NCBI GenBank assembly: GCA_021613375.1
Contig: CM038720.1
Location: forward strand, 11,559,962-11,623,961
Source: Megaleporinus macrocephalus
Taxonomy: Eukaryota > Chordata > Actinopteri > Characiformes > Anostomidae
Length of the DNA stretch: 64,000 nucleotides
Direction: 5' to 3'
Shown: positions 22,435 to 34,679 of the stretch, one piece after another
Position numbering within the stretch: position 1 is the stretch's first letter
Layout: each line of letters starts with the position of its first letter
The notes under the pieces: model-generated
The model's input: the letters and a program-made list of their open reading frames with translations, nothing else
Told to the model about the DNA's origin: nothing
Databases searched by the model: none
Position numbers and translations under genes: made by a program

Positions 22435-23290
22435 AGAAATCAGGTGCACCCGATCAGGTGCTAATGATTAGAACAGCGTTAGGGAATCTTGGAGGTTATT
22501 TGAACCTTGGATATCTCTTCCACTCTTTGTTATTGGAGTGAGTGGGATCATCATGCCTAGATGAAGAGAGCTCTTTAAGGCCTTCAGAAACAAAGTAGTA
22601 GGCGCCTATGAGTCTGGGAAGGAGTTTCAGAAGATGCCCCATATATTGGAAATCAATCATCCTACTGTCTGGTAGGATGATCTACAGGTGGAGAGGATTT
22701 AAAAACACTGCCAACTTGTCTGGGCGAGGCTGCCCCAGCAAATTTGGACGGGTAAGTAAGTCTCAAAAGACCCCAACGGTTCATCACAGGGAGATGCAGC
22801 TGGCCTTTGCTGACTAAAAATAACATTGGGGCAAGGCTAAAGTTTGCTAATGAATATCTAGGAAAGAACCAGGATTTCTAGAACAATGGGCTACGGAGAG
22901 ACAAGTCAAAGATAGAGTTGCTTGGTCACAGTAAAGCAAAAATAGTATTTGTTTAGAAGAACCTCAAACCAACTGTGAATCATGGTGGTGGAAACGTTAG
23001 GGTTTGGACTGCTTTGCTGCCTCAGGGTCTGGCAAACGTGCAATCATGACTATGAATTTACTTTCATGCCAGAGAGTGCTCGATTAGGATGTGAGACCAT
23101 CTGTAAAACAAGTTAAAGGTGAAGAAGTGGAGATAATGACAGGACAATGATCCCAAACATGGGAGTAAATCCACCAAACAATGGGTCTAAAGAAAGACAT
23201 GGTGGAATCTGCCGTGGGAGGATTTGAAACTGGCTGTGAATGCAAAACACCCCTCCAACATACATGGAAGATCTATACAGTACAGGAACA
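22435..23290 (+). pseudogene. Decayed Tc1/mariner transposon with transposase remnants
   Basis: Reading the + strand in shifting frames shows pieces of a Tc1-like transposase. There is an N-terminal helix-turn-helix stretch with 'LPTCLGEAAPANLDG' (Tc1 type 'NLPGRGRPSKL'). The glycine-rich HGGGNVRVWTALL is homologous to Tc1 'HGGGSVMVWG'. QDNDPKH, part of the second catalytic-aspartate region, follows. The head 'caggtgctaatgattagaac' is the usual 5' untranslated text of these elements. Many stops and frameshifts make it inactive. The final catalytic Glu region is not clearly preserved. Confidence 0.85.
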
Positions 23291-23599
23291 TGGGGACATT
23301 ATTATATTTTTCCAGACAGGTACACACTATTATTAAAATAATGAAAGAGTATTAATACAGTAAGTGGTGCTTTTACATACGTCAGTGTGTTTATTTAACC
23401 CTTTCCAAGCTTCTCCTTGTGGAAACAACCCAGTATTATTTACCGTTCTCATCTAATACCTGCTTTGACTACTCGGTGCAGTACCCCATTACTTCAATCC
23501 CATATCTAGGAGACATTTTAACTAATGATCTGCAAAGAAAAACAAAACTGTAATACTAAATTTTACTTGTAATATATTAGATTTTTTGCATTTGTTATT

Positions 23600-24368
23600 G
23601 GTAAAATTTATCATGATAGTCTATAAAATCTGTAGCAAATAAAAATAATAAAGACATTCTCAAGAGAATACCTGACAACTTCTTAGTTTTTATTAAAAAT
23701 ATATAATAATCTCATGAATAATCTTAAGAATGATCTGAAGAACATTTGCAAATTGTTTTCTTAAGAAAGGTTTGGGGAATCCAGCCCCCTGGATCGCAAT
23801 CGCCTCTCCAGCTCATCCCAGAGGTTTGGCTGGAGCTTCATCCCTCATAGTTCCACAGCTGCACAGCCCAGTGCCTGGAGGGGTGTTTTTTGCGTGTGGC
23901 TTTATATGTTGATCTTAGGCTCATGTGCAGCTGTTTTCTATGGAGAGTATACAGTAGTGCACACTCTTTCTTTTATTAACAAACTAAATGTTTAGTGTTA
24001 ACAACTACATACTATATCAGTATTTAGAGACTTTTCAGTATGATTACAGTTCTTACTTTTGACTTTCAGCTTTTCCAAAAAAATCTGCAAGGATGTAAAG
24101 CTTCTAACAAGAGAATAAAAAATAAATAAATAAATAAAAAAAATTATATATATATATATATGTATTTTTCCAGACAGTAAGCTTTTATTTGCTCAGGAAA
24201 GCACTTTTTAAAAAATATTTAAATATTTAAATATTTAAATATTTAAATATTATTTAAATATTTAAATAGTATTTATACAGTAAGTAGTGCTTTTACATAA
24301 CTCGCTTTTACAAAATCTGCAAGGATGTAAAGCTTCTAACAAGAGAATAAAAAATAAATAAATAAATA

Positions 24369-24456
<88 letters not shown>

Positions 24457-24957
24457 GATAATATTATGTTTAAAAAGCTCTTTTTCCAGACAGTAAGCTT
24501 TTATTTGCTCAGGAAAGCACTTTTTAAAAAATATTTAAATATTTAAATAGTATTTATACAGTAAGTAGTGCTTTTACATAACTCGCTTTTACATAACTAA
24601 GCTTCTCCTTGTGGAAACAACCCAGTATTATTTACAGTTCTCATCTAATACCTGCTTTAACTGCTTAGTACTTCATTAAGCTAAATCAAGATTGCTGGTG
24701 GTGTTACATATGTCAGTGTGTTTACTTAATCCTTTCCAAGCAACCCATTATTATTTACAGTTATCAGGAGAAATCTGAAACTAAATTGGGGCACAAGGTA
24801 TTATCTAGTATTTAGATATACGATATTTATGCTACTTTGTATTGTATTTATGATTATTTACATCTGTTCTAATGATATCTGGTGTTCTTTCTGGTGAACT
24901 GGTGAGGTGAGGGCACAATCAGCCTGGGTGCCTCAGACTTTTGCACTGTAGTGTATA
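23600..24957. mobile_element. Dispersed DNA element, family C, copy 1
   Basis: Shares a long collinear series of blocks with 29,790-30,917: 'cgcctctccagctcatccca', 'agttccacagctgcacagcc', 'agtagtgcacactctttctt', 'tccttgtggaaacaacccag' and the terminal 'gtgcctcagacttttgcac'. The right end resembles ends of common fish DNA transposons. The left end is not resolved. Internal tandem duplication and TA arrays make this copy longer than its partner. Confidence 0.65.
24063..24590. repeat. Tandem duplication of about 240 bp with expanded TA and TTTAAATA tracts
   Basis: 'aaatctgcaaggatgtaaag ... taataaataaataaa ... agtaagcttttatttgctc ... acagtaagtagtgctttta' occurs at about 24,080-24,300 and again at about 24,312-24,580. 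The second copy contains about 40 TA repeats (24,376-24,455), the first about 9. ATTTAAAT repeats at 24,216-24,268 are also length-different between copies. Confidence 0.85.
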
Positions 24958-25490
24958 GTCACTGTGCACTTTATGAGCTACACCTCCTTTTATCTACACT
25001 CCTCGTATCTCGCACCTCATTGGTTAGTGGAGCACTTAGGATGACTTTGTAGTTCTACAGCTACAGACAGTAGTTTATCAGTTTCTCTGTATACTTTGTT
25101 AGCTCCCATTCACTCTGTTCCTCAAAGGTCAGGCCACCACAGAGCAGATATCATTTGGGTGGTGGGTCATTTTCAGCGCTGCAGTAACACTGAAGCTGTG
25201 GTGGTGTGTTAGTGTGCATTGTGCTGGTACGAGTGGATCAGACACAGCAGTACCGCTGAAATTTTTTAACACTGTGTCCACTCACTGCCCACTCTATTAG
25301 ACATTAGCCTACCTTGTGGGTCAGAGACAATAGCTCATGTTGCTGTCCACGTTAGCTGGATAGTTTTGGTTGGTGGACGATTCTCAGTCTAGTAGTGAAA
25401 CTGAGGTGTTTAAACACTCCAGCAGCACTGCTGTGTCTGATCCACTCCCACCAGCACAACACACACAGAGAAAGTATTATTTGGGTCCAC
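24950..25490. mobile_element. Palindromic dispersed repeat, family P, copy 2 (longest)
   Basis: Contains 'gtagttctacagctacagac', 'caggccaccacagagcag', 'gtgtgttagtgtgcattgtg', 'gagtggatcagacacagcag' and, inverted near the right, 'agcagcactgctgtgtctga' and 'accagcacaacacacac'. The ends also mirror each other ('tcatttgggtggtgggtcat' vs 'tttgggtccaccacccaaat'). Confidence 0.8.
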
Positions 25491-26569
25491 CACCCAAATT
25501 ATTTTAAAAGTGCGTTTTGGCAGCCTTCGCAATTCACGCACTGTGTTTGTTGTTAGCAATGGACTCTGGTTGTTAGGTGGTATGGGTCTTTCACTTAGTT
25601 AAGGCTCGTGTTGAGATGCCTGTTCAGAAATGTCCTGCAGTCAGCAGCTTCACTGACCCGAGCTCTCCGCTCATTGAAGCATCAGTGAAGAGAGCAATGA
25701 ATAACAATGATGACCATATATACAGCAATAAAATGGCTTTAGTATAATGTGTTGTAATGGTAACCGTCTGTTACCATAACGATTACCAGGAGGGGTTGGG
25801 TTAGCTAACGCTTATATTAACTTTAGTCAGAAAGCACTCGTAAAGAATCCTAAAGTTACATTACTCTCTGGCCACATCCCAAACTGCAGACTGCTACTAC
25901 ACTACATACGTAAAAACATATATAATAAATAAAATGAATTAATTAATTAACTAATGAATAAATAAAAGGACACCATCATTAGAAGTGCTTTCAGTAGTGC
26001 AGTATGTAATGTTCCAGAAGGTGCTATTTGGGACACAGCCTCACAGCCTCACAGCCTTACAGCCTTACAGCCTCAACATACATTTCTTTTTCATTTCATT
26101 TCAGTATTATACCACCAAAGAAGATTTTTTTTAGTTATCTGTGTATATAATCCAGACATTAAATGGATACTTTAAAAGTTTTCTGACAGCAGTACCATAT
26201 AATGTGAAGTATCTTGTTTAGTTTGTAAAGTGGTCTTTAACTGGATTTATCTAATAATAAACAGACGTACAGATAATGTTGTATTTTGTTTATTTATTTA
26301 TAATTTACTGTAATTCCACCAATGTTGTTCTACGTCACTATACATACAGTGATTTACTACCTTACCTACAGTGGAATCATCTTATGGGTAATATTTAGGT
26401 GGATAGGGTGGACTTAGCCAATGTGTCCCCCCCAATGTCAAACCAGAGAAACAGAACTACAGTCTTTAGAAGCACATGATGCTCCTATATGGTAACTTAC
26501 ATACATAAACATTCTTAACTTAACCAGTAGTTAAGAGTTTTCTAAAGAACTCTATATTTGTTCTGTGTA
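25491..26569. other. Intergenic, no gene seen
   Basis: Contains a short inverted pair (taatggtaac / gttaccataa around 25,755-25,780) and a decamer run 'cacagcctcacagccttaca' at 26,032-26,075. No gene. Confidence 0.5.
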
Positions 26570-27960
26570 AAGATCTCGCTCTTTATATACTAGAGCCAAA
26601 GCGATGACAGCATTGAAGGATAAGGAAAGCTGTGCATCAATAGAGAGACGTATATCTGCTTTTCAGCCTCAGCATTAAACTGAAAACACCTCGCAATTTC
26701 GCCCAAGCGTTGGCGCTTCGTCTTCTGGATAATCAGTATATTCTGAGCAAATGGATCTTCTCGCTCGCGCTCTGTAAGCTATAGGCACATGCTAAGTAGT
26801 AGTCGTATGACATATGCTGACAGCTATTACATTTCCTCGACCTGAAGTGCTATTAAGGGAAGCGGGTCAGTTATTAACAATGTTGTTTGAGATACTTTTA
26901 ATTAGAAGAACGTTAAAAAAGCCTGAGAGAGCGGGCGAGGAAGGAGAGGGAGTGAGGAAAGAGAGAGAGACACGGCGTGGCAGAATGTTTCTGAAAAAAA
27001 AAACAGTCTCTCTGATAAACACCCCCCCTCCCCTCCCCTCCCCCCGCACACAACACTGCTTAAAACGTCTCGTATTTTATTGCGCTCCTCTGAAAAACCG
27101 TGCTGACATGTATTTATTAGCTTTATGAGAACTGTCAGTGTTGACACAGTGAATCGCACAGGGTGTTTACTGCCTATCTCCAGCCTTCGCCTTATCTTTC
27201 CCCACAAAAAAGAGAAGGCAATAAGCAAATAAATAAATATATAACGTTTTTTATGGAAAAAAAAGAAGAAAACACACAACTTTACTTACTTGGGCTGCTA
27301 GCGATCTAACCCGGCAAAGCGGCGGCGTTTGATCCACCGTTGGGCTGCATGACAGTATCATATTCGTTTGATATGCCTGTCTTCTCTTTCATGATCTGAT
27401 ATAGTCGTGAGAGCGATAATAACTCATCTCGTCCCGAAGCAAATGGTTTTGGTTTGTTTCTGTCTGTGACTGTAACGTGACTTTGGGCGAGGGTGGGGGT
27501 CACTGTGTCGTTTTGCTGTCGCTCTGGTGTTAGCGCAGGCCGTGCTATGTGTCAATAAACTCGGTGGGAGATGAAAACGTAATCGCCGGTCCGTCCGATG
27601 GCCTTTAGAACATGAAACGGGGGGAATTAGTTTTGCGCTCCGGGGCGAAGCCTACAGCGCTCTCCTCGGTGGGAAACAAGGCCTTTGCCCGACGGCTGTC
27701 TCAACAAAGCAGAGGATGAGTCAGTGCTGCCTTTATTGGTGTCATCTGCTCAAAACGACCAGCGTAAAAGAATACAGGAGGTGGCAAATGCGAGGGTGGG
27801 CTACGCTTTTATCACTCTGCCTGAGCATTGTGTTCAATAAACAACCGTCTCTGGTGTTCTTATCGAAATCCGTAGCCCCAAACTCCTAATATGGCTAATC
27901 AATGGAAGCTAGCAACTCCTGTTAGCATGATCCCATGTGCAGAATGCGAACAAGCTAATG
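26570..27960. promoter_or_regulatory. Candidate conserved noncoding element cluster
   Basis: A 1.4-kb repeat-poor block flanked by transposons and a minisatellite. It contains 'taattagaagaacgtt', 'gctattaagggaagcggg', 'gatgagtcagtgctgcc' (AP-1/MARE-like) and 'tttatcactctgcctgagc'. A TCCCC/purine-rich low-complexity patch sits at 26,930-27,050. Open frames (26,814-27,279) read through this patch on both strands and are not credible genes. Conservation is not demonstrated here. Confidence 0.3.
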
Positions 27961-28098
27961 CTACACGGTCTGCTCCACAGTTTTTCCTCAAATCGAGGGG
28001 TTTATTGGGGGTTTTATGCCCATCTACTCCTCTGGGAGTAATCAAATCTGCAGTGAGGATTTGATTGCTACCAACCACAAGAGCATAAGTGACGTCAT

Positions 28099-29484
28099 AG
28101 TGTTACAGTTTATCTGTACACAGGTAGATGAAGGTAGTGTTACAGTTTATCTGTACACAGGTAGGTGAAGGTAGTGTTACAGTTTACCTGTACACAGGTA
28201 GGTGAAGGTAGTGTTACAGTTTACCTGTACACAGGTAGGTGAAGGTAGTGTTACAGTTTTCCTGTACACAGGAAGGTGAAGGTAGTGTTACAGTTTACCT
28301 GTACACAGGTAGGTGAAGGTAGTGTTACAGTTTTCCTGTACACAGGAAGGTGAAGGTAGTGTTACAGTTTACATGTACACAGGAAGGTGAAGGTAGTGTT
28401 ACAGTTTATCTGTACACAGGTAGGTGAAGGTAGTGTTACAGTTTACCTGTACACAGTTGATGAAGGTAGTGTTACAGTTTTCCTGTACACAGGAAGGTGA
28501 AGGTAGTGTTACAGTTTACCTGTACACAGGTAGGTGAAGGTAGTGTTACAGTTTACCTGTACACAGGTAGGTGAAGGTAGTGTTACAGTTTACCTGTACA
28601 CAGGTAGGTGAAGGTAGTGTTACAGTTTACATGTACACAGGTAGGTGAAGGTAGTGTTACAGTTTACCTGTACACAGGTAGGTGAAGGTAGTGTTACAGT
28701 TTTCCTGTACACAGGAAGGTGAAGGTAGTGTTACAGTTTACCTGTACACAGGAAGGTGAAGGTAGTGTTACAGTTTACATGTACACAGGTAGGTGAAGGT
28801 AGTGTTACAGTTTATCTGTACACAGGTAGGTGAAGGTAGTGTTACAGTTTACCTGTACACAGGTAGGTGAAGGTAGTGTTACAGTTTACATGTACACAGG
28901 TAGATGAAGGTAGTGTCACAGTTTACCTGTACACAGGTAGGTGAAGGTAGTGTTACAGTTTACATGTACACAGGTAGGTGAAGGTAGTGTTACAGTTTAC
29001 CTGTACACAGGTAGGTGAAGGTAGTGTTACAGTTTACCTGTACACAGGTAGGTGAAGGTAGTGTTACAGTTTACATGTACACAGGTAGGTGAAGGTAGTG
29101 TTACAGTTTACCTGTACACAGGTAGGTGAAGGTAGTGTTACAGTTTACATGTACACAGGTAGGTGAAGGTAGTGTTACAGTTTACATGTACACAGGTAGG
29201 TGAAGGTAGCCTTACAATTAACCTGTACACAGGTAGGTGAAGGTAGTGTTACAGTTTACCTGTACACAGGTGATGAAGGTAGTGTTACAGTTTACATGTA
29301 CACAGGTAGGTGAAGGTAGTGTTACAGTTTATCTGTACACAGGTAGGTGATGGTAGTGTTACAGTTTTCCTGTACACAGGTAGATGAAGGTAGTGTTACA
29401 GTTTACCTGTACACAGGTAGATGAAGGTAGTGTTACAGTTTACCTGTACACAGGTGATGAAGGTAGTGTTACAGTATACCTGTA
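28099..29484. repeat. Minisatellite, 37-bp unit, about 37 copies
   Basis: Unit gtgttacagtttacctgtac + acaggtaggtgaaggta. Variants change the 7-bp arms flanking the central AC: TACCTGT/ACAGGTA in most units, TTCCTGT/ACAGGAA in four units (near 28,258, 28,331, 28,479, 28,702), and unpaired variants with ATCTGT or ACATGT. A few units lose 4 bp (acaggtgatgaagg). No coding capacity. Confidence 0.98.
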
Positions 29485-29789
29485 GGATTCTTGTAAGGAC
29501 TATTATTGGTATTGTGTAAGGTGGTTACTCAGGTGGGAAATTAAACCCTAGTCAAGGACAGCATTGTAGCCCACTACTCTAAACCAACCACACTCATCAG
29601 AAACCACACTGTCTACATAATCTCATACCTCAGGAGATAATGAGCTAATAAGCAAAAGAAAAACAATAAGACGCTGTAGGTAAACTTTACTTTTATTGTA
29701 ATATTGCTGATTTATTTCTGCATATATTAAGAATAATTAAGAAATAATAATTAAGAAATTAAGTAAAATGACAGCCCAGCCTAGAAAAT

Positions 29790-30917
29790 TCTAATAAATT
29801 AATTAAGACTTTCTACAGAGAATATTGGACAACTTTGACTACTAGTTTTTTTTAATTGCGTTTAAGAACATTCTAATGAACTTCTTAGTCTTTGTTTACT
29901 TTCTGAGTTGTTTTCTTAAGAAAGGTTTTTTTAATCCAGCCCCTGGATCACAATCGCCTCTCCAGCTCATCCCAGAGGTTTGGTTGGAGCTTCATCCCTC
30001 CAGAGAACATAGTTCCACAGCTGCACAGCCCAGTGCTGGGACAGGGGGTGCTTGTGTGTGGGGGTTCATATGGTGACCTTAGGCTCATGTGCAACTGTGG
30101 AGAGTTTACAGTAGTGCACACTCTTTCTTTTATTACCAAACGAAATGTTTAGTCTTAACAACTAAATACTATATAAAATATTGTGACTCCAGTTCTCGCT
30201 TCTCACTTTTAGTTTTTGAGAAAATCTACAAGGCATTGATGCTTCTAACAAGAACATGAAAAAAAGATTACTGTATACCATACTTTTCAAACAATTTAGG
30301 CACTTGGGGACATTATTATATTATATAGAAAGCTATTTTTCGAGATAGCAAGGTTTATTTTTATAACTTTATAATATATTTTTAAACTTTATTATTATAA
30401 TATTGAAAAAGTATTAATACAGTAAGTAGTGATTTAATCCTTTCCCGACTTTTCCTTGTAGCACCCCAGTATTATTTGCAGTTATTATACCTGGCTTGAC
30501 TTCATTAAGCTAAATCAAGATTTCTGGTGGTTTTACATATGTCATTGAGTTTATTTAACCCTTTCCAAGCTTCTCCTTGTGGAAACAAGCCAGAATTATT
30601 TACAGTTCTCATCTAAAACCTGCTTTGACTGCTCAGTACTTCATTAAGCTAAATCAAGATTGCTGCTGAAGGAACTGAATACATTCATACAATGTCTGGG
30701 AGAAATCTGGAACTACACTTTGGTCTACTGGAGCTCAAGATATGATCTACTTCTTTCATAATAAGACATTTAGGCTACTTTGTATTGTATATATGATTAT
30801 TTACATCTATTCTTATTATATCTGGTGTTCTTACTGGTAACATTACACTTATTGATAAGATAAAAGCTTTTAAACAATCAACCTAGGTGCCTCAGACTTT
30901 TGCACAGTTGTGTAGTA
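29790..30917. mobile_element. Dispersed DNA element, family C, copy 2
   Basis: Collinear with 23,600-24,957 but without the internal duplication or TA expansion. The block 'aagcttctccttgtggaaac' to 'attaagctaaatcaagatt' appears twice here (about 30,440-30,530 and 30,565-30,665), a separate short internal duplication. The right end is 'ggtgcctcagacttttgcac'. Confidence 0.65.
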
Positions 30918-31269
30918 TCTTCTCCATATTTTGTGTGACACTAATAGAAGAGGTAGGAAATGCTGGCAGGAACAAAAAGTTCAGAGAGCAGTGACTGGCG
31001 TCCTCAGACCCTCATGTCTAAGTTCGGTCTTAGATTGTCGGTCAGTTAGATTGTCGCTTCACCACATCAAATTTCAAATCAACACCTTGTCACTGTGTCA
31101 CTAGTCGCTGAATCGTGGCTACAGATCTCGTACTCCCACAGGAAATGACTGGACGGACGCCGACCGTTATGTCAACTGCTAGTCTGAACGTATGGTCAGA
31201 AGTTGTTTGAACTTGGTTGAACGGTGCCTACTGTAATTTGGACCCCTCCCAAAGGTAATTCCTGATGAT
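30918..31269. other. Intergenic, no gene seen
   Basis: Short block of CpG-containing text (31,020-31,230) with no recognisable similarity. Confidence 0.4.
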
Positions 31270-31555
31270 TCCATGGCTATCTTATATCCAGCATGTCCAG
31301 TTTTGGTGTTCTGGTGCACATTTTCATCCTGTTCTTTCTCAGTGAGGACCTTCTACACAGCTTCTATGCAGCTACACATTCTTTCAGACCCTTTCACCGT
31401 TGAAGGATGGACAGAAACACATGTGAGGATAGAGTGGAGCTTGACGAAAGCCTTTAGTGCTGTCCTAAGTGGTGGCCTTGTTGATCTATTAAGTGGCTCT
31501 TTAGGCCTCTGCAGCCACCCAGTGGCCCCTGCCAGCTTGTAGGTAGTTATTGTAA
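31270..31555. mobile_element. Dispersed repeat, family G, copy 1 (partial)
   Basis: 'gctacacattctttcagacc', 'gttgaaggatggacagaaac' and 'gagtggagcttgacg' match 41,515-41,620 and 61,685-61,805. This appears to be antisense debris of a DNA transposon; exact superfamily not assigned. Confidence 0.5.
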
Positions 31556-31852
31556 GTTGCCATTTTGTTGTGTACTAAGATAATGAGGGTGGGGGGTGGG
31601 GGGACTGGTTTATCATGTTCTAAACAAGAGATGATGAGAAACAATTGCTGAAAGATAAAAGCATGTTTTGGTTTTACCTGACTGGAGTTCAAGTCTTGCT
31701 ATTTATTGGGTGGGTGCACATACACACACACACATGCAGCCATTCATCAAGAAAGTAACGAAGCTAAAAAAAGAGTTCCACTTCTTCCACACCCCCACCA
31801 CTTTCTTTTAATTTTGTGTGTTAGGTGAATGCTTCCATCAGGAATGCTAGTT

Positions 31853-32118
31853 TTTCTTTGGACAGTGAGAATATATGTGTGTACAAAGAAAAAAATGTAT
31901 CTGTGTATTTGTTGGTTTTTGTTGTTCCACATCATTTGAACACCACAGCAGGTGTTTTACAAGGTGTGAAAATTTCATGATGAATGGACCAATAGAAATG
32001 CTGCAAAAGAGCTTGGAAAAAATTCTGGTTCCATTGACTTGCATTGAAAGTAAAGAAGGTTGTAGCACTCTCCTGTAAAATTTAGATTTTTTGTTGATTG
32101 CTTTTCTTTGGACAGCAG
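31853..32118. mobile_element. MITE, family M, copy 1
   Basis: Core 'ttgacttgcattgaaagtaa', 'ggaccaatagaaatgctgc' and 'tttctttggacag' ends define the family. It shows inverted termini reading approximately GTCCAAAGAAAAACATG at the left and CATGTTTTTCTTTGGAC at the right in better copies. Other copies: 34,425, 40,951, 45,208, 45,876 and 50,862. Confidence 0.75.
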
Positions 32119-32119
32119 A

Positions 32120-32223
<104 letters not shown>

Positions 32224-32384
32224 TGTAATTCATGCAATTTCCATGCAATTTTTATGCAATTCACAAACAATATTGTCCATTTCACAATGGATTTAAGTGT
32301 ATCAGATGATTTTTCAAGAATAAAATGTTTGTATTAAAGCCTATTTTTGTATAGAGGCTAATTTTGCATATAGTTCTATTATCA

Positions 32385-32720
32385 GCAATTCTCAGTCCTC
32401 TGTCTAAATCTCCTGGTACGGCCGCTAATCCAAGTTAAGGATGTTATTGGACTAATTGGTTGTTAGGACACTCTTGATCAATTGTGATGCACAGCTGAAA
32501 AACATTCTACTAATAAGTGAGTATAAAAGGGAACAACATTCTAGGTTAGTTTAGTATCTGAAGCATCAGCAGTTGATTGCTTGCTGACCGACTCAAAATG
32601 ACCAGAAAGAAACAACTTTCTTTAGAGACCTGTCAGTCCATTGTTGTGTTAAGGAAGAAGATACTCCATTAAAAACAAGAACGTTTTACTGTGATCCCAA
32701 ACTTTTGAGCGGTAGTGTAT
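32385..32720 (+). mobile_element. Internally deleted Tc1-like transposon
   Basis: The left part carries a typical 5' leader ('gcacagctgaaaaacattct ... ataagtgagtataaaaggg ... gaagcatcagcagttgattg'). A truncated transposase start follows. Then the text jumps directly to the right terminus 'gatcccaaacttttgagcgg' + 'tagtgtatata'. About a kilobase of transposase coding is missing compared with family members. The left end is not precisely placed. Confidence 0.7.
32598..32672 (+). pseudogene. Tc1-like transposase N-terminal stub (24 codons)
   Basis: Begins at an ATG and reads MTRKKQLSLETCQSIVVLRK followed by four residues and a TAA. This matches the start of a family of fish Tc1-like transposases whose N-terminal helix-turn-helix begins 'M-(A/T)-R-x-K-x-L-S'. 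The frame ends at the internal deletion junction, so no DNA-binding or catalytic domain is completed. Confidence 0.65.
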
Positions 32721-33254
32721 ATATGTACTTTTTTCCATTAAACATAAATAAGACTGAAAATAAATTAACTTGACGGCATTCAGTCAAATGCACTGCTAAA
32801 ACATAAATATGGGACATCAAGTTATAAGTTATAAGTTAATATCCCTGATTACTCGAAACGATAGCTTGAGGCCTCCGAGGAAATGTTGTGCTTTTCTTTT
32901 TTATCTTCAGTTTTTTCTTCCACTTTCCTCTGACTGTGTATGTGATGAATGAATGACGAATAGCTGAACTTGACTGGAAATGAAACTAATGAAGGGTGCT
33001 CCTCTGACCATACACAGGAATGCACATGCTGCATGTGCGCCAACGAACACCCGAATCCACTGATTACCAGAGTGTCTGGATCATTTTCAACACACAACGT
33101 ATGACATTCACTGTTAGCAGAGCTAGCATTCCTGATGGAAGCGTTCACCTGACTGACAAAATAAAGAAAGGGGTTGTGTGTGTGTTGGGGGGGTAAAAGA
33201 AGTGGAACTCTTTTTCTGGCTTCGTTTCTTCTTTGATGAGGTGGCTGGAACATG

Positions 33255-34220
33255 CGGCGGGCAGAGCGCCGCTGCTCTGTCTCCTCATTACCTTGACATT
33301 CACCCAGCAGGTGACATTAGCCATGCTCGAGAGAAATTAAGCTCCCTGAACCTTTAAAAGCGGGGGCTGCTCTTACTGCTAATCACTTTGAAACCTGGTA
33401 CTGTTTCTTCAAGGCCTGTTTTTGGTGCCTGGAGGAAACCTGCAGAAGACGTACATTACAAGGCCTGCAGGTAATGAGGAAGAGACCTTTGGCTGTGAAA
33501 GGGCACGAGCTTAGCTGACAGAAAGCGAGGCAATTGAGAGGTCAGTCTGAAGTGCTATTTGTGGCTCGTCTCTGGATAGCCGCCATGTCTTATTGTAGCT
33601 CCCCTACAAAGCTCGACCCACAGTTCTATCAGAACCACATCTAAAGGGGCTTATGGGCTCCGATCTGATGAAAGAGACTGAAATGAAGAAACTAATGAAA
33701 TTGATTAGTTACCCCTTTGGTTGAAATAGGCAATTTGCATTGGATGCAGACAATAGCTCTGAGCGACCATCTACAAAAGAACCTTGAGAGGGGATTAATA
33801 ATAGCCCACGTTCCGTCGGCGTAGACGTCTGGTGCTCTGGGACGAATTGCCAGTGGCCTTTTTCATTAGCACGGAGACTGGACAGGCAAGATGGCCAACC
33901 GCTTTTAGAAATAATACAACCAAAATAACACCTCTCTCTTTGTCTCTCACCTTTTCTCCCTCTCTAACACAATCTGAGTGCCATAATCCCCTGCTGAGGC
34001 ATGTGTGGACTTCAGCAGGTGATGAGGTGGTCACAGGGTAGCCGTCTGATGTGGCTTGTTTCTGTACTTATACTGCCCTCTGCTGGTCAAGGCGTCCACT
34101 GTCAGCTCTAATCAGCAGGGCTGGGACCCTGTTTTGCGAAGACCTTATGCAGGCCGCAGGGAAACAGGCTAATGTCTTTTCCAGATTTCAGAATGATTAA
34201 ACATAAGAACAGCCCTTTGT
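33255..34220. promoter_or_regulatory. Candidate conserved noncoding element cluster
   Basis: About 950 repeat-free bases with G+C well above the flanks. Word use is dense and varied: 'ctcattaccttgacattcac', 'agaaattaagctccctgaac', 'gctaatcactttgaaacctg', 'cgacgaattgccagtggcc'-like text. Open frames overlap on opposite strands at 33,795-34,041 without known domains. Proposed as noncoding regulatory DNA from texture only. Confidence 0.3.
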
Positions 34221-34424
34221 GACAGTCATTTTGATATTTATGACTATAGCAGGTCTGCCCAAAGTGGGACCCTTGGGCCAAAGCTGGCCTGCACAGGAGG
34301 TATGATTTGGTTCACTAAGAAGTACTGCTAGTCACAAAGCATGTTTTAAACTGACATGTAAAAAACATTATGATACTCGACACCATATCATTCTCACTGA
34401 CTGCTACACAGATGTAACAACACA

Positions 34425-34671
34425 TATCGTCGCTGTCCAAAAAACAAAACAAAATAAAACAAGTATCTCCAAATCTGCAACAAAAACCTTCTTTACTTTT
34501 AATGTAAGTAAATGGAACTAGAATTTTTAACTAGCTATTTTGGAGAATTTCTCTTGGTCAAGTCATCGTAACATTTGAACACAGTGTAAACGGCAGCTGT
34601 CCTGTTCAAACTGTATAGAAAAATGAAAACTAAAATGGAGATACATGTTTTTCCTTGGATAGCAACTGTAT
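34425..34671. mobile_element. MITE, family M, copy 2
   Basis: Left end 'tatcgtcgctgtccaa', right end 'gagatacatgtttttccttg' + 'gatagcaactgta'; the ends are imperfect inverse copies. Core 'cttttaatgtaagtaaatgg' is opposite in orientation to copy 1. Confidence 0.8.
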
Positions 34672-34679
34672 GTAGCTAG

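Noticed and set aside
28099..29484. CRISPR-like array from regular 37-bp repetition
   Set aside because: Units are contiguous with no unique spacers, and the genome is a vertebrate; it is a minisatellite.
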